DNA of 64,000 bases from positions 806,001 through 870,000 of the forward strand of contig NZ_CP063849.1 in assembly GCF_015277775.1 (NCBI RefSeq), in the 5' to 3' direction. The notes beneath the pieces are model-generated. The model ran no database searches. It saw only the letters and a program-made list of their open reading frames with translations, and had not been told where the DNA came from. The stretch is from Paludibaculum fermentans. Its GTDB lineage: Bacteria; Acidobacteriota; Terriglobia; Bryobacterales; Bryobacteraceae. The translations under genes and the position numbers were made by a program. Below, piece by piece: positions 32,763 to 43,457 of this stretch (position 1 is its first letter; every line of letters starts with the position of its first letter).

Positions 32763-35273
32763 ATGAAGATCCTTCGGCTGTTCCTCTTCGCGTTGATCGC
32801 AGTCCTGTCCGCCGCCGCACAAGCTCCCAGCCTGGAAGACGCACTGGCTAAGCCGATTCTGGCTGCCAACCAGCCGCTGGTGGAGGTTCAGGTCTACACC
32901 GCTTCCCACGTGAAGTCGATGCCCCTGGTGAGCAGCGCGCAGCAGTGGACGCAGGCGAAAGAGGAGCTGCGGCAGCGTGTGCTGAAGGATGTCGTACTGC
33001 GCGGGGAGGGCCGGAAGTGGGCGGAGGCGAAGACGCGAGTGGAGTGGCTGGACGTGATCCCGGGCAACGGCTACCGCATCAGGAAGCTGCGGTACGAGGT
33101 GATTCCGGGACTATGGATTCCGGCGCTGTTGTATGAGCCGGAGAAGCTCGCGGGCAAGGTTCCGGTGATCCTGAACACGAACGGCCATGAGGGCGCCGGC
33201 GTGGCGAACGACTACATTCAGATCCGCTGTATCAACCAGGCGAAAAAGGGCGCGCTCGCGCTCAATTTCGAATGGCTGGGCCTGGGTCAGCTGAAGGCGG
33301 ACGGCTTCAGCCATACGCGGACCAACCAACTGGATCTGCTGGGGACCAATGGCGTCGCGCTGCACTACCTTTCCCAGAAGCGCGGGCTCGACATCCTGCT
33401 GGCGCAGCCGAACGCGGACCCTGCCCGCGTGGCGGTGACCGGTCTTTCCGGCGGCGGCTGGCAGACTATCTTCATCAGTTCGCTGGATCCACGGGTGACT
33501 GTTGCCATTCCCGTGGCGGGGTATTCAAGCTTTGTGACGCGCGCACAATTTCCGGACCAGGACCTGGGCGACAGTGAGCAGACTCCGGTGGACCTGGCGA
33601 GCATTGCGGATTACACGACGCTGACGGCGATGCGGGCTCCGAAGCCCACGATGATCAGCAATAACGCGTACGACAATTGCTGTTTCCGGGGCGACTATGC
33701 GAACGCCCCGCTGATCTGGGCGGCGCGCCCCTACTACGCGCTGTATGGCGCCGCGGACAAGCTGACGGCGCATATCAATTTCGATCCGGGGCACAACTAC
33801 GGCCAGGAGAACCGGGAGGCGTTCTATCGCTTCGTCCGCGACAATTTCTATGGCGGCGCTGAGCAGGCGTTCTCCGAGAAGGAGATTCCGTCCGAGAGCG
33901 ACGTCCGGACGCCGGAGCAGTTGCGGGTCGAACTGCCGGCTGACAACATTGATATCCACAGGCTCGCGCTGAAGCTGAGCGAAGGACTGCCGCGCAAGAC
34001 AGGGGCCGCGAAGCTGTCGGACGTCGTCAAAGCGCATGTGTACAAAGTGAGCGCGACGGAGGCCGGGACCGGGCAGGAAGTGGAGGGGATTCCCGTTCGC
34101 ACCTGGCGGCTGCGGCTCGACAACGACTGGACGCTGCCAGTGGTCGAGATGGGCGATCCGTCGAATCAGAAGGTCACCTTGCTGATGGGCGACCAGGGCC
34201 GGGCCGCGCTGGCGGCGGAAGTCCGCAGGCTGGTGAAGCAGGAGGGCCGCCGGGTGATCGCGGTGGATCCCTTCTACTTTGGCGAATCGAGGATTGCGAA
34301 ACGCGACTGGCTGTTCGCGCTGCTGATCTCCTCCGTGGGCGACCGTCCGCTGGGAATCCAGGCCAGCCAGATTGCGGCAGTTGCTCGCTGGGCGAAAGTC
34401 GGGGTGACGGTGGAATCCTTCGGGCCTCGCACCAGCCTGATCGCCGCGGTGGCGGCCGAGCTGGATCCGAAAGCCATCCCGGCGACGAAGACCCATGGAG
34501 AGTTGTCGTCCTTGCACGACGTGCTACGCAGCGACATGACGGTGGACAAGTTCCCGGAGTTTTTCACTTTCGGCCTGCTGGAAGCCTGGGATCTGCCTGG
34601 CGCCAACCAGTGGCAGTCCCTGTTCGACGGCAAGACCTCAGCCGGCTGGCGGACACTCGCGAGGCCGCAGTTCCCGGCCAATGGAGGGTGGACGGTAGAG
34701 GACGGGACGATCCAATCGGTCGCCAAGGGCAAGCGGGCCGATATCTCCACGGAACGCAGCTTCCGTAACTTCGAGCTGATGTTCGACTGGAAGCTGGCGA
34801 AAGGCACCAACAGCGGGGTGAAGTACCTGGTATTCGGCATGCGGCCGAATCCGGAGGTGGGGCGGATCGATCCGGAGGTGCCCAAGGCCCTGGGGCTGGA
34901 GCTGCAACTGATCGACGACGAACGAGTGGCCGATGCCAAGGTGGAACCGAGCCATGGAACCGGAGCGCTGTACCTGTTCGCAGCACCCACGGTGAAGCTG
35001 CCGCCGCTGCCGATCGAGCAGTGGCACTCGGCGCGGATCCTGGTGCAGGGTAGTCACGTGGAGCACTGGCTGGACGGGGTGAAAGTGCTCGACGCCGATC
35101 TGGAAGCGGAGGCGCTGCGCAGGACCATGGCGGCACAGGGGCGGGAAGATATCCCGAAGCTGAAGAATCTGGACGAGCTGAAGGCCGACCCCTCAAAGAG
35201 GTACCCGCTGGTGATCACGCATCACGGCGGGGACGCCTGGTATCGCAATATCCGGATTCGAGAGCTGGAGTAG
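32763..35273 (+). CDS. Fusion of secreted alpha/beta hydrolase with C-terminal DUF1080 (3-keto-disaccharide hydrolase) domain
   Basis: An 836-residue exported protein. ATG 32763 begins a signal peptide (MKILRLFLFALIAVLSAAAQ). The N-terminal part (about 40-380) is an acetylxylan-esterase-like alpha/beta hydrolase: VILNTNGHEGAG, LNFEWLGLGQ, the nucleophile elbow VTGLSGGGWQT, and INFDPGHNYGQENREAFY with the likely His. A second alpha/beta-like segment runs to about 600. DUF1080 begins at WQSLFDGKTSAGWRTLAR (about 618) and continues with WKLAKGTNSGVKYLVF, then EPSHGTGALYLF and HSARILVQGSHVEHWLDGVK. DUF1080 proteins include 3-keto-glycoside hydrolases, so the fusion may remove an acyl group and then cleave a 3-keto sugar. 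Confident domain calls; role inferred. Confidence 0.85.
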   Translation: MKILRLFLFALIAVLSAAAQAPSLEDALAKPILAANQPLVEVQVYTASHVKSMPLVSSAQQWTQAKEELRQRVLKDVVLRGEGRKWAEAKTRVEWLDVIPGNGYRIRKLRYEVIPGLWIPALLYEPEKLAGKVPVILNTNGHEGAGVANDYIQIRCINQAKKGALALNFEWLGLGQLKADGFSHTRTNQLDLLGTNGVALHYLSQKRGLDILLAQPNADPARVAVTGLSGGGWQTIFISSLDPRVTVAIPVAGYSSFVTRAQFPDQDLGDSEQTPVDLASIADYTTLTAMRAPKPTMISNNAYDNCCFRGDYANAPLIWAARPYYALYGAADKLTAHINFDPGHNYGQENREAFYRFVRDNFYGGAEQAFSEKEIPSESDVRTPEQLRVELPADNIDIHRLALKLSEGLPRKTGAAKLSDVVKAHVYKVSATEAGTGQEVEGIPVRTWRLRLDNDWTLPVVEMGDPSNQKVTLLMGDQGRAALAAEVRRLVKQEGRRVIAVDPFYFGESRIAKRDWLFALLISSVGDRPLGIQASQIAAVARWAKVGVTVESFGPRTSLIAAVAAELDPKAIPATKTHGELSSLHDVLRSDMTVDKFPEFFTFGLLEAWDLPGANQWQSLFDGKTSAGWRTLARPQFPANGGWTVEDGTIQSVAKGKRADISTERSFRNFELMFDWKLAKGTNSGVKYLVFGMRPNPEVGRIDPEVPKALGLELQLIDDERVADAKVEPSHGTGALYLFAAPTVKLPPLPIEQWHSARILVQGSHVEHWLDGVKVLDADLEAEALRRTMAAQGREDIPKLKNLDELKADPSKRYPLVITHHGGDAWYRNIRIRELE

Positions 35274-35445
35274 CGGAGGGCGCGACTCGGCCGGGAGCGT
35301 GCCGGGCCGGCGAATGTGAGGTGTCGATTTGCTACCATTTTGTGTACTCGCCCCGTGATGCGATTCTGCTGCCTGGTATGGTTCTGATTCGCAACTCCCG
35401 CATGCAATTACTACTGGCCGTTCCTGCTCACGAGGTTGAGGGCAA

Positions 35446-37533
35446 ATGATCGCTGACCGGTACGAAATCCTTGCGACCCTGGGGAGGGGCGGCATGGGCG
35501 AGGTGTATCTCGCTCGCGATCATCGACTCGATACCGAGGTGGCGCTGAAGCGGGTGCCGCTGGAACTGGCGATCGAGCCGCGGGTGCGGGAAGCGCTCGT
35601 GCGTGAGGCGAGGATCCTGGCGCGACTTTCCGATAACCACATTGTCCGGCTGTTCGATCTGGCCGATACGGCCGATGGGCTGTTTCTTGTTCTTGAGTAC
35701 GTTTGCGGGCCGAGTCTCGACAAAGTGCTGAGCAGGCGGGGGAAGCTGCCGCCTGAAGAACTGCAACACGTTGTGGACCACGTTGCGCAGGGCTTGAAGC
35801 GCGCGCATGCGATGGGCGTGATCCATCGCGACCTGAAGCCGGCGAACCTGCTGGTTCAACTCACCGGAGACGAACGCCGGCGCTATTTGAGGGACGGGGC
35901 ACTGCCGCCGACACTGCTGAATGCCGACATCAAGGTGACGGACTTCGGGCTCGCGAAGGCGGTGCAGCAATCGCGGGTCGAGATGTCGCAGAGTATCTCA
36001 GGAACACCGGCATACATGGCTCCGGAGCAGTTTCGCGGCGAGATGCCAAGCGCCGAAACGGATATTTACGCGCTTGGCTTCGTGGCCTACGCCTGCCTGG
36101 CGGGGGCGGTTCCGCTCGGCAATGCGCAGCCGGTCTATTTTCACCTGCAGGTGACGCCGCCACCCATTGCCTCTGTTCCGGCGCATATGAATGCCGCGAT
36201 TCAGAGAGCGATCAGGAAAGAGCGGGCGGATCGATTTCACGATGTCACGGACTTTGCTGTCGCGTTGCGGCAACCGCCACCGGCGGCCCCGATGCCAGTG
36301 GTGCCCGCCGTCGCGCCGCAGCCAGTGCCAGATGAAGCCAAGACGAAGTCGATGTCCCGGGCGGGTTGGCGCTTCCGGACGAAGAAGGGGAAGGCCGCCA
36401 CGCCCGCCGGTATCGTGGCGGTTGTGCTGGGATTTCTGATTTTGATCCCCTTCCTGATCCGCGAGTCAGGCAAGAGTCCGGTTGCCTCGCAGCCGGGTGA
36501 GGTGCAGAGCGCGGCGGCACCACAGGAGCTCCCGCCGCTGGCGCCCCTCAATCCGGCTCAACGAATCGAGGATCTGCCGCCAGTGATCGAGGGGGCACAG
36601 ATGCGCAGCGTGCCCGAGCCGCTGCCGCGCGGAATCGCCAAACCGGAGATTCTGACACGTTTTCGCGCGACGGGCGCGCGGATCCTGGCCTTCGGACCCG
36701 ATGGCACGCTGTATGTTTCCAGCAATGGAGGGGATATCGGGGCGATTCGCGACGGCCGGGTTCTCTGGCAGTACCGGCTGGCTGGAGATGCTGCGAGGCT
36801 GTCGATCGCGGCGAATGGTCTCCTCTGGATCCGTTCCTACTACGGAGGAGAGAAGCTCTTCTGCTTCAACTCGGCGGGTCAAGGCGGCGAGATTACCGAT
36901 CCAGCGGTGGTCGCCAGGCGGTCGCTGGAGCTGAGCCGTGAGGCGGCGCTCATTCCCACCGCCCGGTGCGCCGACGCTGGGGGCGAAAGACGCGAGCCAG
37001 CGATCGAGATGCCTTTGAATCCCCTAAAACTCAAGTGGCGAACGACGCTGGACTATGAGTGCAACCGGGACCCGGTAGTCGGGCGAAATGGGAACATTGC
37101 CGCGCAGACACGGTCGAACACCGAGTATCTGTTGGCGAGCGACGGACGAGTTCTTTGGACGTACGCGGCTGAGTGCCCATTCTCCAGCCAGATGCTGCTG
37201 GCCAACGGCACCGTACTTGGGCTTTGTTCCAGCCCACAGCAACTGCTGGGTATCCGCGACGGGCGCAAGGTGTTCACGATTGCCTCGGAGCACGGTGTGT
37301 CGAGTCCATTCGCGCAGGATGCCGGCAGTGATTTCTATCGGCTCGAGAGCTCGCAGCTATATGACGAGAAGCGGCTGATTCGAACAGATGCCGAGGGCAA
37401 AGAAGTGTGGAATGTGGGGCTGAAGTTGAAACTCAGTACGGAAGCCGCAATGGGTCCGGATGGCAAAATCTACATTCTCAGTACAGGTCCGGCCGGGGCT
37501 GAGGCGATGATCCTCGGAGACCGGCGGCCCTGA
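35446..37533 (+). CDS. Ser/Thr protein kinase with single membrane span and beta-propeller sensor
   Basis: A 695-residue Hanks-type kinase with all core motifs: Gly-rich loop GRGGMGEV (13-20), Lys35, catalytic loop HRDLKPANLL with Asp129, DFGLAK with Asp166, activation segment ISGTPAYMAPEQF. The kinase domain ends near residue 275. A Pro-rich and basic linker leads to a membrane helix at about 320-340 (GIVAVVLGFLILIPFLI). The outside half (about 400-690) has PQQ/WD-like blades (FGPDGTLYVSSNGGDIGA, RDGRVLWQYRL, SDGRVLWTYAAEC), so it should sense an external ligand or protein. A typical Acidobacteriota and Planctomycetes design. Substrate unknown. Confidence 0.92.
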   Translation: MIADRYEILATLGRGGMGEVYLARDHRLDTEVALKRVPLELAIEPRVREALVREARILARLSDNHIVRLFDLADTADGLFLVLEYVCGPSLDKVLSRRGKLPPEELQHVVDHVAQGLKRAHAMGVIHRDLKPANLLVQLTGDERRRYLRDGALPPTLLNADIKVTDFGLAKAVQQSRVEMSQSISGTPAYMAPEQFRGEMPSAETDIYALGFVAYACLAGAVPLGNAQPVYFHLQVTPPPIASVPAHMNAAIQRAIRKERADRFHDVTDFAVALRQPPPAAPMPVVPAVAPQPVPDEAKTKSMSRAGWRFRTKKGKAATPAGIVAVVLGFLILIPFLIRESGKSPVASQPGEVQSAAAPQELPPLAPLNPAQRIEDLPPVIEGAQMRSVPEPLPRGIAKPEILTRFRATGARILAFGPDGTLYVSSNGGDIGAIRDGRVLWQYRLAGDAARLSIAANGLLWIRSYYGGEKLFCFNSAGQGGEITDPAVVARRSLELSREAALIPTARCADAGGERREPAIEMPLNPLKLKWRTTLDYECNRDPVVGRNGNIAAQTRSNTEYLLASDGRVLWTYAAECPFSSQMLLANGTVLGLCSSPQQLLGIRDGRKVFTIASEHGVSSPFAQDAGSDFYRLESSQLYDEKRLIRTDAEGKEVWNVGLKLKLSTEAAMGPDGKIYILSTGPAGAEAMILGDRRP

Positions 37534-37716
37534 CCGGTTATGACACCGGGGAACGCCTGTAACGCGCTGATTCCAGGTAGCTTTTCCGGCAGTTCCGACT
37601 GTGTGGTCCAGGGATTTGCTGGGGGTGCTGGCCCCCAAGTGGTTTGTCGGGAGCCCGTCGAAGCGCCGGTGCCCTTCGATTCCCACCGCTCGACCGGCCA
37701 CGACTCGCTAGAATAG

Positions 37717-39087
<1,371 letters not shown>

Positions 39088-39227
39088 GGCTGCTCCGATT
39101 TGGGCAGGCCGCCGGCTCGGTGTCTGGGATCGATGGCAGAGAGCCAGCCAGGAATTGGTCGGCAGGCACGACTATGCCCAGGAACTTTCATTCAAGGCGG
39201 CGTACCCGGCATCGCTGACCGAGACGT

Positions 39228-39258
39228 GCGGGCATCCGCGTTTGCCGTGGATGCCCGC
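39228..39258. terminator. 13-bp hairpin between argG and the ThuA-domain gene
   Basis: GCGGGCATCC pairs perfectly with GGATGCCCGC, and the stem extends inward by GCG/CGT (one G-U) to a 5-base loop. It lies between two convergent genes and could serve both; the plus side continues into a modest T-containing stretch (TTGTCGATT). Confidence 0.5.
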
Positions 39259-39286
39259 TTGTCGATTGGAAACCGTGGGCCAGGGT

Positions 39287-40330
39287 TTAGTGGCTGGCGG
39301 GCGTGCTGGGCGAATCGTCGGCGGGCAGGTCGCCCAGGGCGTACTGGATGCCGGCGAGCATGTGGGCGACGAAGGGCCGTGAGAAGTAGACCTTTTCATC
39401 GTGGCCGTGGGCTTCGTAGAAGACACGGCCCTGGCCGACGCGCTGGATATAGCTCAACGCGTAGTCGCCGTCGGTGCGTTTCGTGTTGGCCGGCTCCTTG
39501 GCCTTGTCTTCCGCGCTCATCTTGGCGTAGTTCACGCTGGTGAGGACGTGCACCTTGCTGCGGCTATAGGAATCCTGCGCGAACGTGTACGTCTCATCGA
39601 CGATCTCGTAGCCGCGCGCCGGGAACATGGACGTGAGCGGGCTCTTGGGGTCGTCGATCTTCACGGTGATGAGGGTGGGGTAGACCCAATGGAACTTGAA
39701 GAATCCGCCCATCACTTCGTTGAACTCGGGCCAGGTGCCGGTGAGAATGGGCGCGGCTTCCGGTGTGGCTCCGCGGGTGGTCTTGTGGTAGCAGTCGGTG
39801 GCGGCGTGGATGCCGGCGATGCCTTTGCCCTGTTTGACGAAGTCGAGCAGCGCCTTGCGGCGGATGTCGGTGACGGGCTTATCCTTGGGGTCGTCCAGGA
39901 ACTCGCCTGTGGTGCTGGCCAAGAAGACTGCGTCGTACTGCTTCAGGTTCTCCGGGTTGATGTCGGCGGCATCGTAGGTGATGGTGGTCATCCAGGCGCC
40001 GGTCTTGTCGCCGAGGTATTCGACCATCTTGGCGGCCAGGGGAATGGAAGTGTGAACCCAGGTCACGGCGCGGCCGAGCACCAGCACGCGGCGGACCTTC
40101 TGCGGAGTGGCGGGGGCTTTGTCGGGCAGGGCGGCCATCATGGCAGCAATGTCCGAGGGGTATGCGAATTGCCGTTGCGGGCAGCCTTTGGTGAAGCCGC
40201 CGCTAAATCCTTCCGGCGGGCAAACCAGGGGCTTTTCCGGAGCCGCCGCCTGTTGGGCAAAGCCCACCTGACCAACCAACGCCACCGCTGCGAACGCAGC
40301 ACAGAGGCCGAATGCCATCCTCTTCGTCAT
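39287..40330 (-). CDS. Secreted ThuA-domain protein
   Basis: A 347-residue exported protein with a ThuA-like domain (trehalose-utilisation type, a glutamine-amidotransferase-like fold). ATG 40330 has an AGGAG ribosome-binding site 8 bases upstream and starts a signal peptide (MTKRMAFGLCAAFAAVALVG, then QVGFAQQ). Key stretches include VRRVLVLGRAVTWVHTSIPL, YDAVFLASTTGEFLDDPKDK, LLDFVKQGKGIAGIHAATDC, GGFFKFHWVY and GQGRVFYEAHGHDEKVYFSR near the end, all matching ThuA. ThuA proteins are linked to 3-keto-sugar and trehalose processing, although the family function is not settled. It is oriented towards argG and lies downstream of the Nramp-like gene on the same strand, with a 268-base gap. Confidence 0.88.
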   Translation of the reverse strand: MTKRMAFGLCAAFAAVALVGQVGFAQQAAAPEKPLVCPPEGFSGGFTKGCPQRQFAYPSDIAAMMAALPDKAPATPQKVRRVLVLGRAVTWVHTSIPLAAKMVEYLGDKTGAWMTTITYDAADINPENLKQYDAVFLASTTGEFLDDPKDKPVTDIRRKALLDFVKQGKGIAGIHAATDCYHKTTRGATPEAAPILTGTWPEFNEVMGGFFKFHWVYPTLITVKIDDPKSPLTSMFPARGYEIVDETYTFAQDSYSRSKVHVLTSVNYAKMSAEDKAKEPANTKRTDGDYALSYIQRVGQGRVFYEAHGHDEKVYFSRPFVAHMLAGIQYALGDLPADDSPSTPASH

Positions 40331-40598
40331 CGTTATACTCCTGAGTCTCGAGATGCCAGTCATTTTCCAACGACGACCAGGATCGAAGAGATCAACCACC
40401 CGGTGCTTCCCTGGCAGGACCCAAGGGCCGGCTCCACGATCGAACTGATCGCCCAATGAGAACAATCCTCAATCGATGCAGCCCGACGAGGGTTCCCGGA
40501 GGTGGCTGCCCCGATGAATGGTTTCAAAGTGCCGATCTGACAATACATCATCTCTCGCATCTCTGTCGAAGGCGCGGCCTCGGCGGCAGCGGCCGGCG

Positions 40599-41903
40599 CT
40601 ACCACCAATTGATGAGATTGCGGAGCATCAGCCAGATGGAGACGACGATCATGACGGCGAGAATGGTGTTTGTGGTCCACCCGTTGGTGTAGGCTCCCAA
40701 ACGCTTCCTGTCGTTGGTGAGACGGAGCAGGGCCAGGGCGAGGACGGGAATGAGCACGACCATGAGGGAGTTCACGATCAGGATGATCACGACGGGTTCC
40801 CATTTCGTGAACAGCACGTAGAGGGGCGAGAAGCACCAGAAGGCGACGAAGCCCCGGAAGTAGGGGTCGCGGCGTGTTTCCGGCGCCGGGCGTTTGGAGG
40901 CGAGACCGGCGGGCCTGGCATCCGCCGCATGGTCCGGTGCGCGGGCGCTCACCATTCCATTCCGAAGGATGTCTGTGACCATGAGCGCGTAGCCCGTGGT
41001 TCCTCCGATGAAGCCGGAGAAAGCCGAGGCCCACATGCCGGCGCCGAAGATGAGACGCCCGGCCACGCCCAAACTCTGCGAGAAGATCTTCACGAGGTCG
41101 TTGGCATCCTTGAGTCTCAGGCCGAGCGGGTGGATGGAGGCAGCGGCGGCGATCTGGACGAGGGTTCCCAGAAGAAAGATGCAGGCGATGCTGGTGAAGA
41201 GGTCGAAGCGCTGGCGCGGCAGGTCTTGGGCCGTACTCCAGCCTTTGGCCCGGAGGAAGTAAGAGTAGGTCAGGTTCGTGAGCGAGCCGGCCTCGGTTCC
41301 GATCAAGGCCATGACGAGCAGGGCCGCGGAGTAGGCGCCTTTGTCGGCGGGCAGGCCGGGCAGGATGAGAGCCTTCCAAAGGGCGGCCGGGTCGGCGTGG
41401 GAGAGGAACGCAGCGACGATGAGGGAGGCGGTCATGACCGCGACCAGCGCCTTGCAGCAGTGCTCGATGACCTGATAGCCGCCCCAGAAGATCATCGTGA
41501 AGGCGAGCGCGATGGAGAAGACCGACCAGAACTGGGCACTCCAGGGGAAGGGCAGGGGGAGCAGAAGGTGGATGCAACTGCCGAGCAGAACCACCTTATA
41601 CATATTCGAGAGGTGGCGGACGACGATGGTGCCAGCCAGCACGATCCGGACCAGCGGCTTGCTGAGCCTGCGGTAGCCATCGAGCAGCGTTTCGCCGGTT
41701 ACGAGGACATACCGGGCGGACGTATCGAGCCAGGCATAGCGGAAGAGGAGCGTGAAGCCGAGCGCCCACACGAGGGCATAGCCATAGGTTGCTCCGGCTG
41801 TGGCGTTGGACACGAAACTGCCGGGTCCGCTGGCCGTGAGGGCGAATACGATGCCGGGGCCGATGGAAGCGCTCCACCGCGCAAGTCTCGAATCCTGTTT
41901 CAT
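40599..41903 (-). CDS. Nramp-like transporter lacking the usual metal-binding residues
   Basis: A 434-residue membrane protein with about 11 helices, recognisable as Nramp-family by its overall layout: GPGIVFALTASGPGSFVSNA (TM1), GYALVWALGFTLLFRYAW, TGETLLDGYRR, VALMALIGTEAGSL (TM6 region) and WTTNTILAVMIVVSIWLMLR at the end. The DPGN metal-coordinating motif of TM1 reads SGPGS and the M-P-H motif of TM6 reads GTEAG, so divalent-metal transport in the classical way is doubtful. It may carry another cation or have a different job. Its ATG overlaps the stop of the PaaK-like gene by 4 bases (ATGA), so the two are translationally coupled. Confidence 0.8.
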   Translation of the reverse strand: MKQDSRLARWSASIGPGIVFALTASGPGSFVSNATAGATYGYALVWALGFTLLFRYAWLDTSARYVLVTGETLLDGYRRLSKPLVRIVLAGTIVVRHLSNMYKVVLLGSCIHLLLPLPFPWSAQFWSVFSIALAFTMIFWGGYQVIEHCCKALVAVMTASLIVAAFLSHADPAALWKALILPGLPADKGAYSAALLVMALIGTEAGSLTNLTYSYFLRAKGWSTAQDLPRQRFDLFTSIACIFLLGTLVQIAAAASIHPLGLRLKDANDLVKIFSQSLGVAGRLIFGAGMWASAFSGFIGGTTGYALMVTDILRNGMVSARAPDHAADARPAGLASKRPAPETRRDPYFRGFVAFWCFSPLYVLFTKWEPVVIILIVNSLMVVLIPVLALALLRLTNDRKRLGAYTNGWTTNTILAVMIVVSIWLMLRNLINWW

Positions 41904-43429
41904 CTGTTGATATACAACGGCAGGATTTTGCCGGCTTTCGTCGTGAAAGGCTCCTGCCGTCTGATCTGCAAAGTGGAGCCGTCCTGCCAGAAGTTGGCCA
42001 TGAGCTGGTGGCCGCGGGAGTATGAGGCCAGGAACTCAAGAGCGGTGCGGACCATTCGCGGCTCGTCGATTGGGCCTACGCTGGGCCTGACGACGAGTTG
42101 CACGCGCGAGAGTCCACCCTCTTCCTGCTCCACTAACTGATAGTCGGAAGGGCCTCCACCGAAGGCACGCGGCAGGACTTCTTCCAGGAGCGCGATCAGT
42201 TCGGTGCCGAGGAAGTGCATGCCTTCGCTGGTCAGTTTCTCGTAACTGCGAATGTCCCGCAGGTGGAGGTCGAAACCGAGGTTACCAAAGGGGCAACCGC
42301 AGGCGCGGCGTTCGAGGGTGGCCGTGTCTCCGGTCTCCACATTGAGCATCAGTTTGGGGCAACTGGGATCGATGGAGGTGAAGAGCAACGCGCCGTCGGC
42401 CCGCTGGATCACGGCGACTTTCGAGAGCAGCAGATGAACGTCGTCCACACCGATGCTGTCCGCGCAGGCCATGGCCACGGGGCCGAGTTCGGACATGGAG
42501 TAGTGGCAGACGATGCGGCAGCCGGCTTCCGCGACGGCCTGCGCCTTGGCCTCAGTGAGCGCCTCGCCGCCGACACGAAATAGACTGCCGCTGATATCGA
42601 GGCCGGCCGCGCGGGCGGCCTGGCACACACGTACCGCGCTGCTGGCGAGTGTGTCCAGGTAGGCCGGGCGGCCTTTAGCCCGCACCTCGGCCAGGAACTC
42701 CGCGACACGGATCGCATTGGAAAGCGGCACATGGACAGGCGCCGGTTGTGCCTGGCGAAACAGCTTGCAGATGGCCAGGGTCTGGCGCGTGAAGCCGTAA
42801 TACTTCCATTTGCCTTTACCGGCATCCACCGGGGACTGGGAGAACCAGCGGGCCGTGGGGCGTCCGAGCTTGGCCTGCATGAGGATCTTCTTGACGCCGG
42901 AGTTGTCGGGTGGCACGGGGCGCCAGACGGCATACGGACGTTCCAGCGCGTTCAGGCCAGCCAGGTGAATGTAGTGGCAGGCGGCGTCGTGCGCGATCAG
43001 ATCGAGATCGAGCAGCAGGCGGCGCGAGTGCCCCCGCGAACCGCCGCTGCGGCCGGAGAACTGGGCGCGCAGCAGGGGATTGTCAAAGTCCTCGGGCCTC
43101 AAGGCCGCGGTGTAGCCGTTTCTGGACAGGGCCCGCTGGCCCTTAAACTCGGCCAGTTCCATGAAGATGCCGGCGTCGAACAGCGACTGGAGAGCGCCCT
43201 CGACGCCCAATTGGGACGTGCGCCTGGTGAGTTCGGCAAGATCGATGCCGGAGCGCTGGAAAAGCGGCAGGTACGGGCCGCCAGGGTTCTGGAAGATACC
43301 TCGTTCGGCTAGGGCAAGAAACGACGCACTTCTCGAGGCCATGCGCCTGCGGATCAGTTCAGCACACTGCGCAGGCGTTAGCGGATGGCGCAGGAACGCG
43401 GGCAGCCCCCGTGTATAGCGCAAGGTCAT
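41900..43429 (-). CDS. PaaK-like adenylate-forming (AMP-binding) protein
   Basis: A 509-residue protein of the phenylacetate-CoA-ligase-like adenylating family, a cousin of enzymes that activate an aromatic or fatty acid as an AMP ester. Features are FSGRSGGSRGHSRR (a P-loop-like Ser/Gly/Arg stretch replacing the usual SSGTTG), VGGEALTEAKAQAV, CHYSMSELGPVAMAC (YSMSE resembles the Y-x-S/T-E core), LLFTSIDPS, LNVETGDTATLERRACGCPF with Cys residues as in PaaK relatives, and a C-terminal Lys near TKAGKILPL. ATG 43429 is chosen because a longer start would overlap the TonB gene. It overlaps the Nramp-like gene by 4 bases. The acyl substrate is unknown. Confidence 0.75.
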   Translation of the reverse strand: MTLRYTRGLPAFLRHPLTPAQCAELIRRRMASRSASFLALAERGIFQNPGGPYLPLFQRSGIDLAELTRRTSQLGVEGALQSLFDAGIFMELAEFKGQRALSRNGYTAALRPEDFDNPLLRAQFSGRSGGSRGHSRRLLLDLDLIAHDAACHYIHLAGLNALERPYAVWRPVPPDNSGVKKILMQAKLGRPTARWFSQSPVDAGKGKWKYYGFTRQTLAICKLFRQAQPAPVHVPLSNAIRVAEFLAEVRAKGRPAYLDTLASSAVRVCQAARAAGLDISGSLFRVGGEALTEAKAQAVAEAGCRIVCHYSMSELGPVAMACADSIGVDDVHLLLSKVAVIQRADGALLFTSIDPSCPKLMLNVETGDTATLERRACGCPFGNLGFDLHLRDIRSYEKLTSEGMHFLGTELIALLEEVLPRAFGGGPSDYQLVEQEEGGLSRVQLVVRPSVGPIDEPRMVRTALEFLASYSRGHQLMANFWQDGSTLQIRRQEPFTTKAGKILPLYINR

Positions 43430-43457
43430 CCGGATCTCGTCGAGGAAGCTCACGAAA

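Noticed and set aside
40518-42140. Very long open frame (540 codons) on the plus strand opposite the Nramp-like and PaaK-like genes
   Set aside because: It is antisense to a coupled pair of genes with clear family motifs, and its composition (Glu/Gly/His/Arg-rich, no motif) is that of a codon-bias shadow.
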